Position numbers and translations under genes: made by a program. The notes below the pieces were generated by a model. That model searched no databases. It saw only the letters and a program-made list of their open reading frames with translations, and was not told the origin of the DNA. Positions 43,578-52,686 of a DNA stretch of 64,000 nt are shown piece after piece (within the stretch, counting starts at the first letter, position 1; each line of letters begins with the position of its first letter). This stretch comes from DAIOEK01 sp963721445. Lineage in GTDB: Bacteria > Chloroflexota > Anaerolineae > Anaerolineales > Anaerolineaceae. Location of the stretch: NCBI GenBank assembly GCA_963721445.1, contig CAVRIZ010000005.1, positions 1,798,001-1,862,000 of the forward strand. The letters are read 5' to 3'.

Positions 43578-44064
43578 TTCGGAACCCATTCCGGTAATAG
43601 AATATCGACGTGACGCCTTCGATCATCGAGCCGGCGCTGAACGAGATGAACAGGATGTTCAGCATCACCATGGGGGAGTAGTGCAGCACCAGCGCCAGCA
43701 GCGCCAGCACAAATCCGAACCCCGCGAATGCAAAGCCCACCTTGGATGATTTCAACTCGATCAGTCTGTCACGCTCGTCTTCGACCATCTCTTCTTTGAT
43801 GGAATTTTCGACCCCTGCCTCGCCATAATTCCTGTCGCGGATGGCGATTCCGATGGAGAGGAGGATATGGAACACGATTTGGACAACGATCATGACCACG
43901 ATCCCCGCGCCGATGAAGATCAGCATAGTGATGGCCCACGCCCGCAGGTCGTCCGCGGGGAGCAGACCGGCCTGATACTTGCCGAAGGCGTAGATGCAGT
44001 AGGCAGCCAGGACCAGGATCCCGCCGAGTATGCTTGCGATGGTTCTTTTTTCTGAATAAGACAT
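43570..44064 (-). CDS. Membrane protein co-transcribed with XRE regulator
   Basis: A 164-aa protein with four transmembrane segments (about residues 9-28, 41-68, 103-122, 127-150) and a central acidic cytosolic loop (VENSIKEEMVEDERDRLIELKSSKVG). The arrangement, four helices with the loop ERDRLIELKSSKVG and an overlapping short XRE gene, is typical of the DUF2178-like membrane partner of YozG-type regulators. AAGGAG lies nine bases before the ATG. Perhaps a sensor or immunity protein; the function is not known. Confidence 0.7.
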   Translation of the reverse strand: MSYSEKRTIASILGGILVLAAYCIYAFGKYQAGLLPADDLRAWAITMLIFIGAGIVVMIVVQIVFHILLSIGIAIRDRNYGEAGVENSIKEEMVEDERDRLIELKSSKVGFAFAGFGFVLALLALVLHYSPMVMLNILFISFSAGSMIEGVTSIFYYRNGFRNA

Positions 44065-44100
44065 TTTGAATTTCTCCTTGTTTTCTTTCGTTAGGTTTGA

Positions 44101-44159
44101 TGTACATATGGTACAACAAGATTTACATAATGTCAAGTATTTTATACATATTGTATGTA
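44101..44159 (-). promoter_or_regulatory. Promoter and twin palindromic operators of the XRE operon
   Basis: On the minus strand TTGACA (44131-44136), a 17-base spacer and TACCAT (44108-44113) form the promoter, about 37 bases before the membrane protein ATG. The -10 lies inside the palindrome TGTAC-N5-GTACA (44101-44115). Upstream of the -35 lies TACATA-TTG-TATGTA (44145-44159), and a related half-site TTACAT is at 44123-44128. Both palindromes share the core TACAT and would suit a dimeric Cro/CI-type repressor. Confidence 0.75.
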
Positions 44160-44179
44160 AATTGGTACATAGTCACCAT

Positions 44180-44275
44180 TGGTCCCCCTTACTAAGGGGG
44201 GAGGGGAGATCTGTCTGGTGCTCTTTCAAGTCCTCCCCATCAGGGGGAGGGTTGGGTGGGGGTGGTTGGACCCCA
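44180..44275. repeat. Repeat units between divergent genes
   Basis: A shortened type A unit (GTCCCCCTTACTAAGGGGGG, 44182-44201) is followed by a type C unit (CAAGTCCTCCCCATCAGGGGGAGGGTTGGGTGGGGGTGG, 44229-44268). Both match the mosaic at 33297-33870. The remaining bases up to the CPBP gene at 44439 show no gene; they should include its promoter. Confidence 0.8.
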
Positions 44276-44438
44276 CCGTCCGCTTTGCGTTCACCATAAC
44301 CGAAGGTTGGAGTAGAACCGAGTAATCCCGTCCAAGATACACCAAAGTGAACGCTTTCCACGTATATAAAATTAGTATAATGTGGTCTAATGGCTGAATA
44401 TGCCATTCGACCATAGATTAAATTGGGGAGGGAAAAGA

Positions 44439-45524
44439 ATGATGAATGCACCCACAATATCTAATCGACCAACTATCCCGGGCTGGATCGCGCGCCACCC
44501 AATGGCTGCCTTCCTGATCCTGGCGTTTTCGATCTCCTGGATCGCCTACCTGTTGAGTATGATCGATATGGGCGTGGTCAATGGATTCGGCGTCCTCTAC
44601 TCGTTAAGTCCGGCGCTGGCCGCGCTGATCGTATCGGCATGTCTGAAGCCGGAGGCTTCCGGTATGCAGGGAGGGAAGAGATGGCGGTTGTTCGGCGTGA
44701 TCGCCATCGCGGTATTGGCGGTCATGACAATCCGCAGACTGTGGGTCACGCCTGAGTGGCTGTCGGTGGTTGGCAATGTCAACTCGTCGGCGGTGTACCC
44801 ATCCTTGCTGGCTGTCCTGGTGGATGTGCTTGGAGCGGTGGCTGTGGCTTACGTCCTCTCGGGGGTCTGGTCACCCAGGCAGGGAGCGCGCGACCTGCTG
44901 CGCTCACTTGATCCGCGAGTTCAGCGGGTCCGCTGGGTTGGGTGGATAATAGCGTTGGGCATTTATCCGCTGACCCTCCTGCTCGGTAATGCCCTGTCAC
45001 GGATGCTGGGTCAGCCTGTGACAGCCGCGAGACCGGGCGGCGTGTGGTATCTGCTGGCGCCGGATGCGTTGCTGATCTTTCTGTTTAATCTGTTGTGTGC
45101 CGGTGGATTGGAAGAGCCAGGATGGCGCGGTTTTCTATTACCGTTCTTGCAAAAAAAACGCAGCCCACTGCTTGCCAGTCTGATCCTGGCGGTCATCTGG
45201 GGATTATGGCATCTGCCATTCTTCTGGTCGGGAGGCTGGCCGGGTGGTGTGATGGGGGTTGTGTTTTTCCTATTGATGGAGATCACACCACTGGCGATCC
45301 TGTTCACGGCAGTGTTCAACCGGTTCGAGGGCAGCCTGCCCATTGTGATGGTGCTGCACGCATCCATCAACACCACACCGTTATTCATACCGATGTCTGC
45401 CATCTCATCGTATTTGTGGATCGTGCTGATGATTGGACTGGCTATCTGGATGGGCGTATCTCCCGAAGAGCTTCTCGTCTCGGCTGATGGAAAAACATTA
45501 GGATTATCAACCACAGAGAAATAG
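44439..45524 (+). CDS. CPBP-family intramembrane metalloprotease (Abi/CAAX-protease-like)
   Basis: A 361-aa membrane protein with eight or more hydrophobic segments. The catalytic signature is EEPGWRGFLLP near residues 225-235 (EExxxR), followed by HLPFFW (His about 258) and the last motif HASINTTPLF (His about 307), so all putative zinc ligands are intact. GGGGAGGG lies upstream of two adjacent ATGs at 44439 and 44442. Members process prenylated peptides, mature bacteriocins or give immunity, but no peptide gene is evident nearby. Confidence 0.87.
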   Translation: MMNAPTISNRPTIPGWIARHPMAAFLILAFSISWIAYLLSMIDMGVVNGFGVLYSLSPALAALIVSACLKPEASGMQGGKRWRLFGVIAIAVLAVMTIRRLWVTPEWLSVVGNVNSSAVYPSLLAVLVDVLGAVAVAYVLSGVWSPRQGARDLLRSLDPRVQRVRWVGWIIALGIYPLTLLLGNALSRMLGQPVTAARPGGVWYLLAPDALLIFLFNLLCAGGLEEPGWRGFLLPFLQKKRSPLLASLILAVIWGLWHLPFFWSGGWPGGVMGVVFFLLMEITPLAILFTAVFNRFEGSLPIVMVLHASINTTPLFIPMSAISSYLWIVLMIGLAIWMGVSPEELLVSADGKTLGLSTTEK

Positions 45525-45790
45525 AGACCAGAGACCAGAGACCAGAAACCAGAAACATGAGACCTGTGGGTTAAATGTAGGGATTGACCCCTTAATAAGG
45601 GGGCGCCGTGTAGCGGTGGGGGGATCGGGTTTCCAAGGATGGTCGGGTGGCTCTCACAAGTCCTCCCCCTTAGGGGGAGGGTTGGGCGGGGGTAGTTAGA
45701 CCCCACCGTCTGCGTCGCAGTCACCTCCCCTGAAAGGGGAGGACTACAGACGAGAAGCCCCCCTTACTAAGGGGGATAGGGGGGATTCAA
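45525..45790. repeat. Repeat mosaic downstream of the CPBP gene
   Basis: It begins with a tandem short repeat (AGAGACCAGAGACCAGAGACC..., 45525-45557). A type A unit (CCCCTTAATAAGGGGGCGCCGTGTAGCGG, about 45590-45626), a type C unit (about 45658-45698), a type B unit (about 45703-45748) and a second type A palindrome (45757-45786) follow. There is no gene. Confidence 0.8.
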
Positions 45791-45791
45791 T

Positions 45792-46437
45792 CTACAAAGC
45801 CATGCTGCCGTTCAGGATTCCCCGCTGATGCAGGTCCTCTTTCAACTGATCCGCTGACTGAAATAGGATGGTCTGGAAGCCCAACTCGCAGGCCGTTGTG
45901 ATATTGGGTTTACTGTCATCAATGAACAGGCAGTCGCCTGCCGGGCGATTAATCTGCTCCAGCAGGTAGTGATAAATATAGGGTTCCGGTTTCGCCAGCC
46001 CGACCTCACCAGAGATAACCATCCCATCGAAGCATTTGAAGAAATCGTAGGCGGGTCGTACCTGCGCGAACTTGTCCGCCGGCCAGTTGCTCAATCCCCA
46101 CAGCGAGAATCCGTCGGCTTTCAGTGTATACAGCATGTCCACCACCGGCTGGATGGGTCCAGCTACCGTCTCCATGAAGCGCTCGTGATACGCCCAGATC
46201 AAATCCTCGTGTTGGGGGAAACGCGCGATCATTTCCGCAGCCCCTTCGGCGAACGGACGGCCTCGGTCGTTCTCCAGGTTCCAGGTGAAAAAATCCACTT
46301 CCTGTAAGAACCGGTCCACCTGAAAGCGGTCGTCTCCCAGCAATTTGCGATATAGGTGATAGGGATTCCAGTCGACCAGAGACTCCCCCGAAATCGAACA
46401 CGATCACCGGTGATTTTTTAGTTTGGTTATTCGTCAT
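45792..46437 (-). CDS. HAD-superfamily hydrolase (frameshift after motif I)
   Basis: A predicted haloacid dehalogenase-like phosphatase, about 214 aa. From ATG 46437 the frame begins TNNQTKKSPVIVFDFGGV. Skipping one base at 46380 (GTC T CTG) continues LVDWNPYHLYRKLLGDDRFQ, giving motif I DFGGVLVDWNP. Motif II is WGLSNW (about 113-118), motif III Lys is in GLAKPEPYIY and motif IV is CLFIDDSKPN. All catalytic residues are then present. The repaired frame ends at 45792 and matches YihX/epoxide-hydrolase-N-like HADs. The substrate is unknown. Confidence 0.85.
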
Positions 46438-46815
46438 AGTGTTAGTATCTTCCAGTCGTTTGAGGTTCTTCCGGGGAGCATCATACCACAGAATGGTGGT
46501 TGGGTTTTTGGCTTTTTCATGCTGGACGGAGTCATCGCGTCAAGTGAGCCAAGCCAAGATCCCCCAGACGCTTCGAGTTCCCCCTTAATAAGGGTGGACC
46601 TCTGATTCATGTCATTGCGAGCGAGTGAGACGAGCGCGGCAATCTCAGCCAATTTCCGGATAAGAACTGGGTGGTACTGACCGAACACTCCCCGAGGGGT
46701 TGTTCCGCGATCGCCCTTACGGGCTCAGAATGACACAATTGATTCCCACACCTCATTCAATTTGCAGTATAGTTGATTCCAACCACATCCTTAGCCTGAT
46801 CCATGGGAGCTAACC
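46438..46815. repeat. Intergenic region with repeat fragments
   Basis: No gene is apparent in 378 bases. A truncated type A palindrome (CCCCCTTAATAAGGGTGG) lies at 46579-46596. Segments CATTGCGAGCGAGTGAGACG (46613-46632) and CGATCGCCCTTACGGGCTCAG (about 46709-46729) resemble the dispersed family seen at 7732 and 37378. GCTCAGAATGACAC is the reverse complement of the TGTCATCCTGAG start of that family. Confidence 0.55.
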
Positions 46816-47571
46816 ATGCAGATTCAATTGATCCGCAATGCGACCTTACGCCTGCAATACGCCGGTTTGCAACTCCTCACCGATCCATACCTGGCAGCCA
46901 GATATTCCCGTCCCTCATTCACCGGAAAATCTCCCAATCCGTTGGTAGAGCTGCCCATTCCGCCGGAGGAGGTCATCGCGGGGGTGGACGCTGTCCTTGT
47001 CTCGCACCTGCACTCGGACCATTTCGATCCCGCCGCCCGGGATCTGCTGCCCAAGAATACTCTGATCCTGTGCCAGGCTGGTGACGAATCCCAACTTGCA
47101 GTCATGGGATTTCAGCAGGTGACAGCCATTGTGGATAGCCTGCTCTGGCGCGGGATCACGATCACCCGCATCCCCGGTCAGCACGGCAGCGGCGATGTGT
47201 TGGAAGACATGGGTACAGCTTCCGGCTTTATCCTGCAGGCAGAATCTGAGCCGACTGTCTACTGGGCGGGGGATACGATCTGGAGCGAAACCGTTGCGGC
47301 AACGATTGCCCGGTATCAACCGCAGATCATCCTTACCCATTCCTGCGGGGCGGTGTGGGGAAAGAATGTCCTGATCGTTATGGATGCCGCTCAAACCGTG
47401 GAGGTTTGCCGGTCTGCGCCGGAGAGCACAATAGTAGCTATCCACATGGAAGCGCTCGATCATGCGACCGTCTCGCGGGTGGAGCTGCGCCAGTATGCGT
47501 CCGCTCATGGGGTCAAACCTGGCCAGCTTCTGATTCCGGCAGATGGTGAGACGCTCGTCTTCTCCCGATAA
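46816..47571 (+). CDS. MBL-fold metallo-hydrolase
   Basis: A 251-aa metallo-beta-lactamase-fold enzyme related to UlaG-like L-ascorbate-6-phosphate lactonases. Motif HLHSDHFD (about residues 64-71) supplies the two-metal site; PGQHGSG (about 121-127), YWAGDTIW (Asp, about 153-160) and the terminal AIHMEALDH (His) complete the set. GGAG is six bases before the ATG. It lies alone between repeat-bearing gaps; the substrate is not predictable. Confidence 0.88.
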   Translation: MQIQLIRNATLRLQYAGLQLLTDPYLAARYSRPSFTGKSPNPLVELPIPPEEVIAGVDAVLVSHLHSDHFDPAARDLLPKNTLILCQAGDESQLAVMGFQQVTAIVDSLLWRGITITRIPGQHGSGDVLEDMGTASGFILQAESEPTVYWAGDTIWSETVAATIARYQPQIILTHSCGAVWGKNVLIVMDAAQTVEVCRSAPESTIVAIHMEALDHATVSRVELRQYASAHGVKPGQLLIPADGETLVFSR

Positions 47572-47762
47572 ACCATTTTCCAACAAACCAGCGAATTTCA
47601 ATGGGCAAGCCAGTTTTAGCTTGGTCGAACATATCACAATTCAGTCGATAAATGAATTAGCCAGCTTTATCTGGATTCTTTGTCTAATCGGAATCATGCA
47701 CAACAGCTATCATTCCGATTTTTCGCGTGCTATGCTGAGTGTATTCAAGAAAGGGGTGATAT

Positions 47763-48155
47763 ATGTCTGGCGCTCAAACTGTCGGCCTGATAGTTGGTGT
47801 TATTCTCATCTTGTTGGTCATCCTGTTGATCTATTTCCTGTTCCGTGGCCGGGATGAATCTGCCGTCGCCAGGGGCGTATCATCCATCCCTGTCACCACG
47901 CATATGGATGATGATCTAACCATGATTGAAGGGATCGGTCCGAAGATCCGATTGGTACTGCATGACGCAGGTATTCACCGGTTTCAAGACCTAACAGGAG
48001 TAACACCCGAATGGATCAAGGATGTTTTGCAAAAAGGAGGGATTCGTCTCGTGGATCCAACCACCTGGTCTGAGCAGGCAAAAATGCTGGCAGAAGGCAG
48101 GATGGACGATTTTGCGAAATTCACGAGGGAACTTCGCGGCGGCAGGAAAGTATAA
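47763..48155 (+). CDS. Membrane-anchored helix-hairpin-helix protein
   Basis: A 130-aa protein with an N-terminal transmembrane helix (about 7-28), a short linker and a helix-hairpin-helix-type C-terminal domain: DDLTMIEGIGPKIRLVLHDAGIHRFQDLTGVTPEWIKDVL, as in the DUF4332/HHH_5-like units. The GIGPK hairpin can bind DNA backbones, but many such small membrane proteins have no proven DNA role. AAGGGGTG precedes the ATG. Monocistronic. Confidence 0.75.
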   Translation: MSGAQTVGLIVGVILILLVILLIYFLFRGRDESAVARGVSSIPVTTHMDDDLTMIEGIGPKIRLVLHDAGIHRFQDLTGVTPEWIKDVLQKGGIRLVDPTTWSEQAKMLAEGRMDDFAKFTRELRGGRKV

Positions 48156-48283
48156 ATACCCTTTCACAGGTCTACTCAGCCCTTGTCAATCGTGTTTACA
48201 ATTGAAATTGCAGCTGTGAAGTTGGCTTTTTCAACTTAATCGACAGGAATTATCATAAATATCCTACTAATTGTGGAGGAAAG

Positions 48284-48835
48284 ATGAACAATACGTCTGT
48301 ATTTGCTGATCCGCCTATCGCGCGGTCTCTCTTTAGCGATGTCCGCTGGTCCTGGTTATGGCTGATTGCCCGCCTTTATCTGGGCTACACCTGGCTGAAT
48401 TCCGGAATAGGTAAAACTCAGAATCCGGTCTGGATCTCAGGTGATGCGTTAAAAGGGTTTTGGGAGAGAGCGGTGCTGGTTCCAGAAGCACCAGCCCGAC
48501 CTGCGATTTCGTTTGTTTGGTATCGCACCTTCCTGCAGGCTATGTTGGATGCGGGTGCGTACACCTGGTTCGCCAAGCTGGTGATGGTTGGGGAACTGCT
48601 CATTGGAGCTGCCCTGATCCTCGGTATGTTCACTGGGATCGCTGCTTTCTTTGGCGGCTTTATGAATTGGAATTTTATGATGGCGGGAACGGCTTCCACC
48701 AATCCGGTCTTATTTGTAATAGCCATGTTTCTTATATTAGCCTGGAAGACGGCAGGATGGTGGGGCGTGGATCGCTGGCTTTTGCCTGCTTTGGGAACAC
48801 CGTGGCAAGCGGGAAAAGTGTTTAAGAAGACATAA
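48284..48835 (+). CDS. DoxX-family membrane protein
   Basis: A 183-aa protein with four transmembrane segments. The family motifs WLIARLYLGYTWLNSGIGK (about 25-43), AKLVMVGELLIGAALILGMFTGIAAFFGG (about 93-121) and FVIAMFLILAWKTAGWWGVDRWLLP (about 141-165) are evident. GGAGGAAAG directly precedes the ATG. DoxX-like proteins are linked to quinone or thiosulfate-related redox steps in some organisms, but nothing here defines the role. Confidence 0.87.
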   Translation: MNNTSVFADPPIARSLFSDVRWSWLWLIARLYLGYTWLNSGIGKTQNPVWISGDALKGFWERAVLVPEAPARPAISFVWYRTFLQAMLDAGAYTWFAKLVMVGELLIGAALILGMFTGIAAFFGGFMNWNFMMAGTASTNPVLFVIAMFLILAWKTAGWWGVDRWLLPALGTPWQAGKVFKKT

Positions 48836-49027
48836 GCCCCCGAACAATTCCCCCAAAATTCCAAAAATTTAAAATGATACGCCCTCCCCAAATGCTCACA
48901 AGCATTTGGGGAAGGCTGCTGTGGGGGCTGGAGGGGTAATCCTACAAAAATCCAACCAATTGTTAATACGATTCTTGCAGAAGAACCGTACTCTAAAGGT
49001 GACATTATTCTGTAAGGAGAAAACCCT

Positions 49028-50920
49028 ATGGCTAAGATTGTAGGTATTGATTTAGGTACAACAAATAGCGTGGTCGCCGTGATGGAAGCGGGCAACCCGA
49101 CGGTCATATCGACCGCGGAAGGTTCCCGGTTATTGCCGTCCGTTGTCGCGTTCACCAAGAACAATGAACGATTGGTGGGGCAGCAGGCAAAACGCCAGGC
49201 AGTTGTTAACCCCGAAAACACGATCTTTTCAATTAAACGGTTTATGGGTCGCCATTTTGACGAGGTGGAAAACGAACGCAAGATGGTCCCGTTTACTATT
49301 GTAAAAGGACCGCAGGGTGACGCGCGAGTGAAGATTCCCATCAATGGGAAAGAATATACCCCTCAGGAAGTATCCGCGATGATCTTAAGCAAGCTCAAAA
49401 CGGATGCGGAAGCTTACCTGGGCGAAACGGTCACGCAGGCGGTAATCACTGTTCCCGCCTATTTCAATGACAGCCAACGTCAGGCGACCAAGGATGCCGG
49501 AAAGATCGCCGGTTTGGACGTACTGCGAATCATCAATGAGCCGACCGCATCTGCCCTGGCTTACGGTCTGGACAAGAAAACGAACGAACGCATCCTGGTA
49601 TTCGACCTGGGTGGTGGCACATTCGATGTCTCCATTCTGGATGTCGGTGAAGGCGTAGTGGAAGTGAAAGCAACCAATGGCGATACCCATCTGGGCGGGG
49701 ACGATTGGGATGAAAAGATTGTTCATTGGGCTGCGGATGAGTTCAAAAAAGATCATGGAATCGACCTTCGCCAGGATCGACAGGCATTACAGCGTTTGCG
49801 CGAAGCATCTGAGAAAGCCAAGATCGAATTGTCCACTTTGATGGAAGCAGAAATCAATCTGCCATACATCACTGCAGATAGCAATGGACCGAAGCATCTC
49901 CAAATGAAGCTGACTAGATCCAATTTTGAGCAGATGTCGGAAGACCTGTTGAACCGCTGCCGTAAACCATTTGAAAATGCATTGAAAGATGCCGGTGTAT
50001 CCACCGGTCAGGTGGATGAGGTGGTGCTGGTCGGTGGGGCAACCCGAATGCCGATGGTTCAAAACCTGGTCCGCTCGCTGGTGAATAAGGAACCCAACAA
50101 AGGTGTCAATCCGGATGAGGTGGTGGCAATCGGTGCTGCCATCCAGGGCGGTGTACTCGGCGGCGAAGTGAAAGATGTGTTGCTCCTGGATGTTACTCCC
50201 CTCACCCTGGGGTTGGAAACATTGGGTGGGGTTATGACTCCTCTCATCGAAAGAAACACCACCATTCCGGTCAAGAAATCGGAAACATTCTCCACAGCGG
50301 AAGATAATCAGACCGCGGTCGATATTCATGTGCTTCAGGGTGAACGCCCGATGGCAGCGGATAATATGACGCTGGGTCGCTTCCGATTGGATGGTTTACC
50401 GCCGGCTCCGCGCGGATTGCCACAGGTGGAAGTAACCTTTGATATCGATGCGAACGGCATTATCAATGTCGCTGCCCGGGATAAAGCGACCGGTAAAGAA
50501 CAAAAAGTGACCATCACCGCGAGCACAAATCTGGACAAAAAGGATATCGAACGGATGGTGGAGCAGGCGAATGTAAACAAAGCTGATGACCAGCGTCGAA
50601 AAGAACTGGTGGAAGCCCGAAACATTGCAGATAGCGCCACCTACCAGGCCGAAAAGATGGTCCGGGATCTGGGTGAGAAAGTCAGCGCTCAGGATAAGGA
50701 TCGGATTGAGGGATTGGTCAAGACACTTAAGGAAACTGCTCAAGGCGAAAACACAGTCGATATCAAGCGCCAGATTGACGAGCTTCAACAGGCGATGAGC
50801 GCTGTCGGAGCGCAAGCGTATCAACAGCCTGGAGCGCCGGAGGGTGGCGAGCCCGGCAGCCAGCAATCCCCTGATGCGGACAAAGGCGACGTGGTCGAAG
50901 GCGAATTCAAATCAGTATAA
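49028..50920 (+). CDS. dnaK: Molecular chaperone DnaK (Hsp70)
   Basis: An ATP-dependent chaperone of 630 aa. The nucleotide-binding domain (1 to about 365) begins KIVGIDLGTTNS and includes IINEPTASALAYG, VFDLGGGTFDVS and VVLVGGATRMP. The interdomain linker VLLLDVTP is at about 370-377. The substrate-binding domain follows, with a helical lid from about 490 and a Gln/Pro/Gly tail ending GDVVEGEFKSV. AAGGAG lies upstream. I see no CIRCE element in front of the gene. No dnaJ or grpE lies beside it in the window. A strong terminator follows. Confidence 0.97.
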   Translation: MAKIVGIDLGTTNSVVAVMEAGNPTVISTAEGSRLLPSVVAFTKNNERLVGQQAKRQAVVNPENTIFSIKRFMGRHFDEVENERKMVPFTIVKGPQGDARVKIPINGKEYTPQEVSAMILSKLKTDAEAYLGETVTQAVITVPAYFNDSQRQATKDAGKIAGLDVLRIINEPTASALAYGLDKKTNERILVFDLGGGTFDVSILDVGEGVVEVKATNGDTHLGGDDWDEKIVHWAADEFKKDHGIDLRQDRQALQRLREASEKAKIELSTLMEAEINLPYITADSNGPKHLQMKLTRSNFEQMSEDLLNRCRKPFENALKDAGVSTGQVDEVVLVGGATRMPMVQNLVRSLVNKEPNKGVNPDEVVAIGAAIQGGVLGGEVKDVLLLDVTPLTLGLETLGGVMTPLIERNTTIPVKKSETFSTAEDNQTAVDIHVLQGERPMAADNMTLGRFRLDGLPPAPRGLPQVEVTFDIDANGIINVAARDKATGKEQKVTITASTNLDKKDIERMVEQANVNKADDQRRKELVEARNIADSATYQAEKMVRDLGEKVSAQDKDRIEGLVKTLKETAQGENTVDIKRQIDELQQAMSAVGAQAYQQPGAPEGGEPGSQQSPDADKGDVVEGEFKSV

Positions 50921-50924
50921 TTAG

Positions 50925-50965
50925 AACATCCCCGAGAGAAAATAACTTCTCGGGGATGTTTTTTT
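50925..50965 (+). terminator. Intrinsic terminator of dnaK
   Basis: A 13-base-pair stem AACATCCCCGAGA / TCTCGGGGATGTT, ten-base loop, followed by TTTTTTT. Confidence 0.93.
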
Positions 50966-51053
50966 AATCGCCAGCAATCTGCTGAGTGCCCTTACAGGAT
51001 TTTGACACTCAGAATACAATACTCACATCATCAAATATGATAGAGGTTAAACA

Positions 51054-51254
51054 ATGAGTGAATCGAAACCAAAGCAAGACCCTGGGCAGATGGTCAAACG
51101 ATATATGTTCACCGGATTGGGTCTGGTGTTTGGCGCTGCTCTTGGCTTTGTCTTCAAGAATCTCGAATTGGGCGCCGGCATCGGTTTGGTTCTCGGAGCC
51201 GTTATCGACGGGTTGATCTACAGGAAACGGATCAGCAAGGAAGAACCACATTAG
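51054..51254 (+). CDS. Small membrane protein
   Basis: A 66-aa protein with two hydrophobic Gly-rich segments (TGLGLVFGAALGFVF and LGAGIGLVLGAVIDGLIY) separated by a short loop, and charged ends. The Gly-zipper pattern resembles glycine-zipper or small stress-related membrane proteins. GAGG lies upstream. No named family; it may be co-transcribed with the peptidase gene 56 bases downstream. Confidence 0.6.
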   Translation: MSESKPKQDPGQMVKRYMFTGLGLVFGAALGFVFKNLELGAGIGLVLGAVIDGLIYRKRISKEEPH

Positions 51255-51310
51255 AATTGAATCCTGCACCTTGATTTCTGCTCCCTTTTCCAGGGTAGTA
51301 TAATGACGCG

Positions 51311-52610
51311 ATGAGACCGAAGTTGAAATCTTTCCTGGCTGGTGTTGCTATCATGGTCATCATCCTCACCGCCAGTGTATTCCTGATACCGTCTTTGCGT
51401 GAACGGGTATCGAATAAGTGGGATGAAGTCCGCGCACAGATCAAATACGCCATCAGCCCACCTGAGAAGGTGGTTTTTGAGCCGCAGGAACAGGCAGTCG
51501 CGGCTGTCGTACGTCAGACTATGACTGCCCTCGCCCCAACAGTAACCAGTACACCAACCCGCTGATCTGTCCACGCCCAAACCAACCCAGACTCCCACCA
51601 TCACCCCCACACCCCTTCCATCGACAGTCGTATTGGATGGCATCCGCTTCCAATCGCAGCGATCGATGTGGAATTATTGCGCTCCTGCCAACCTGGCAAT
51701 GGCATTATCCTATTGGGGTTGGAAAGGGGATCGCCTGGATACCGGACGCTGGATGAAGCCGTATGGAAAAGACAAGAATGTGATGCCATATGAGATGCAA
51801 GCTTACACCGAAGAGGTCGCAGGTTTGAGATCGGTGGTTCGAGTAGGCGGCAATCTGACACTCATCAAGGACTTTATCGCCAATGGCTTTCCGGTTTTGA
51901 TCGAGAAAAGTGAAGTGCTTCATGGGGAATACGGTCCCGGTTCGACCGGTTGGATGGGTCATTATATGGTCTTCAATGGCTACGACGATGCAAAACAAAT
52001 TCTGATCGGGCAGGATTCATTGACCGGACCGGATGCAGAGTTCCCATACTCTCAACTTGAGAATGACTGGCGCGGATTTAATTACATTTACCTGGTCGTT
52101 TATCCAGCGGAGAAAGAAGAGACCGTATTCAAATTATTGGGTGACCAGCTCGACGAGAAAGCGAATTATGAATTCGCCGGTCTGATTGCTGCCAATGAAG
52201 TGATGGGTTTATCCGGAAGAGATCAGTTTTTTGCCTATTTCAATCGAGGGACGAACCTGGTTGCCCTTCAGGACTACTCCACCGCGGCAGCGATGTACGA
52301 TGAAGCCTATGCGATTTATCCCAACATCCCGGAAGACGACCGGCCATACCGCGCTGTCTGGTACCAGACTGGTCCTTACTATGCGTACTATTTCACCGGG
52401 AGATACTGGGATGTGATCAACCTGGCTACGACCACCCTCGATGCGATGTCTGAACCGATTCTGGAAGAAAGTTATTATTGGCGGGCAAGGGCTGAACTGG
52501 CGCTGGGTGATACCGTAGGCGCGCAAAAAGACCTGCGCCTCGCATTGAAATATCATGAAGGTTTCGCACCGGCAGAGCAGTTGTTGGCTGACATGGGTTT
52601 GGCGAAATAA
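51311..52610 (+). CDS. Membrane-anchored C39-like cysteine peptidase with TPR-like tail (one frameshift)
   Basis: About 432 aa after repair. The first frame gives a signal-anchor (KSFLAGVAIMVIILTASVFLIPSL) and a Thr/Pro linker, then stops at 51563. Skipping one base at about 51558-51561 continues ADLSTPKPTQTPTITPTPL and the peptidase: SMWNYCAPANLAMALSYWGW (catalytic Cys, about 123), then GWMGHYMVFNGYDD (His about 217) and IGQDSLTG (Asp). A TPR-like pair of helices (about 290-415) ends the protein. It likely acts outside the membrane. The linker break may be an assembly error. Confidence 0.82.
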
Positions 52611-52639
52611 TCCGATTTTAAACGCTCGAGAAGCAAATC

Positions 52640-52665
52640 AAAAAAGCAGCCTGATGCCAGGCTGC
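52640..52665 (-). terminator. Intrinsic terminator of the glycosyltransferase gene
   Basis: Stem GCAGCCTG / CAGGCTGC with a four-base loop, followed in the minus direction by TTTTTT. It lies between convergent genes and has no T-run in the plus direction. Confidence 0.85.
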
Positions 52666-52686
52666 TCCATCCGATTCGCGTAGATG

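Noticed and set aside
44173..44457. Minus-strand open frame across 44173-44457
   Set aside because: It reads through repeat units A and C and overlaps the start of the CPBP gene; no SD or homology.
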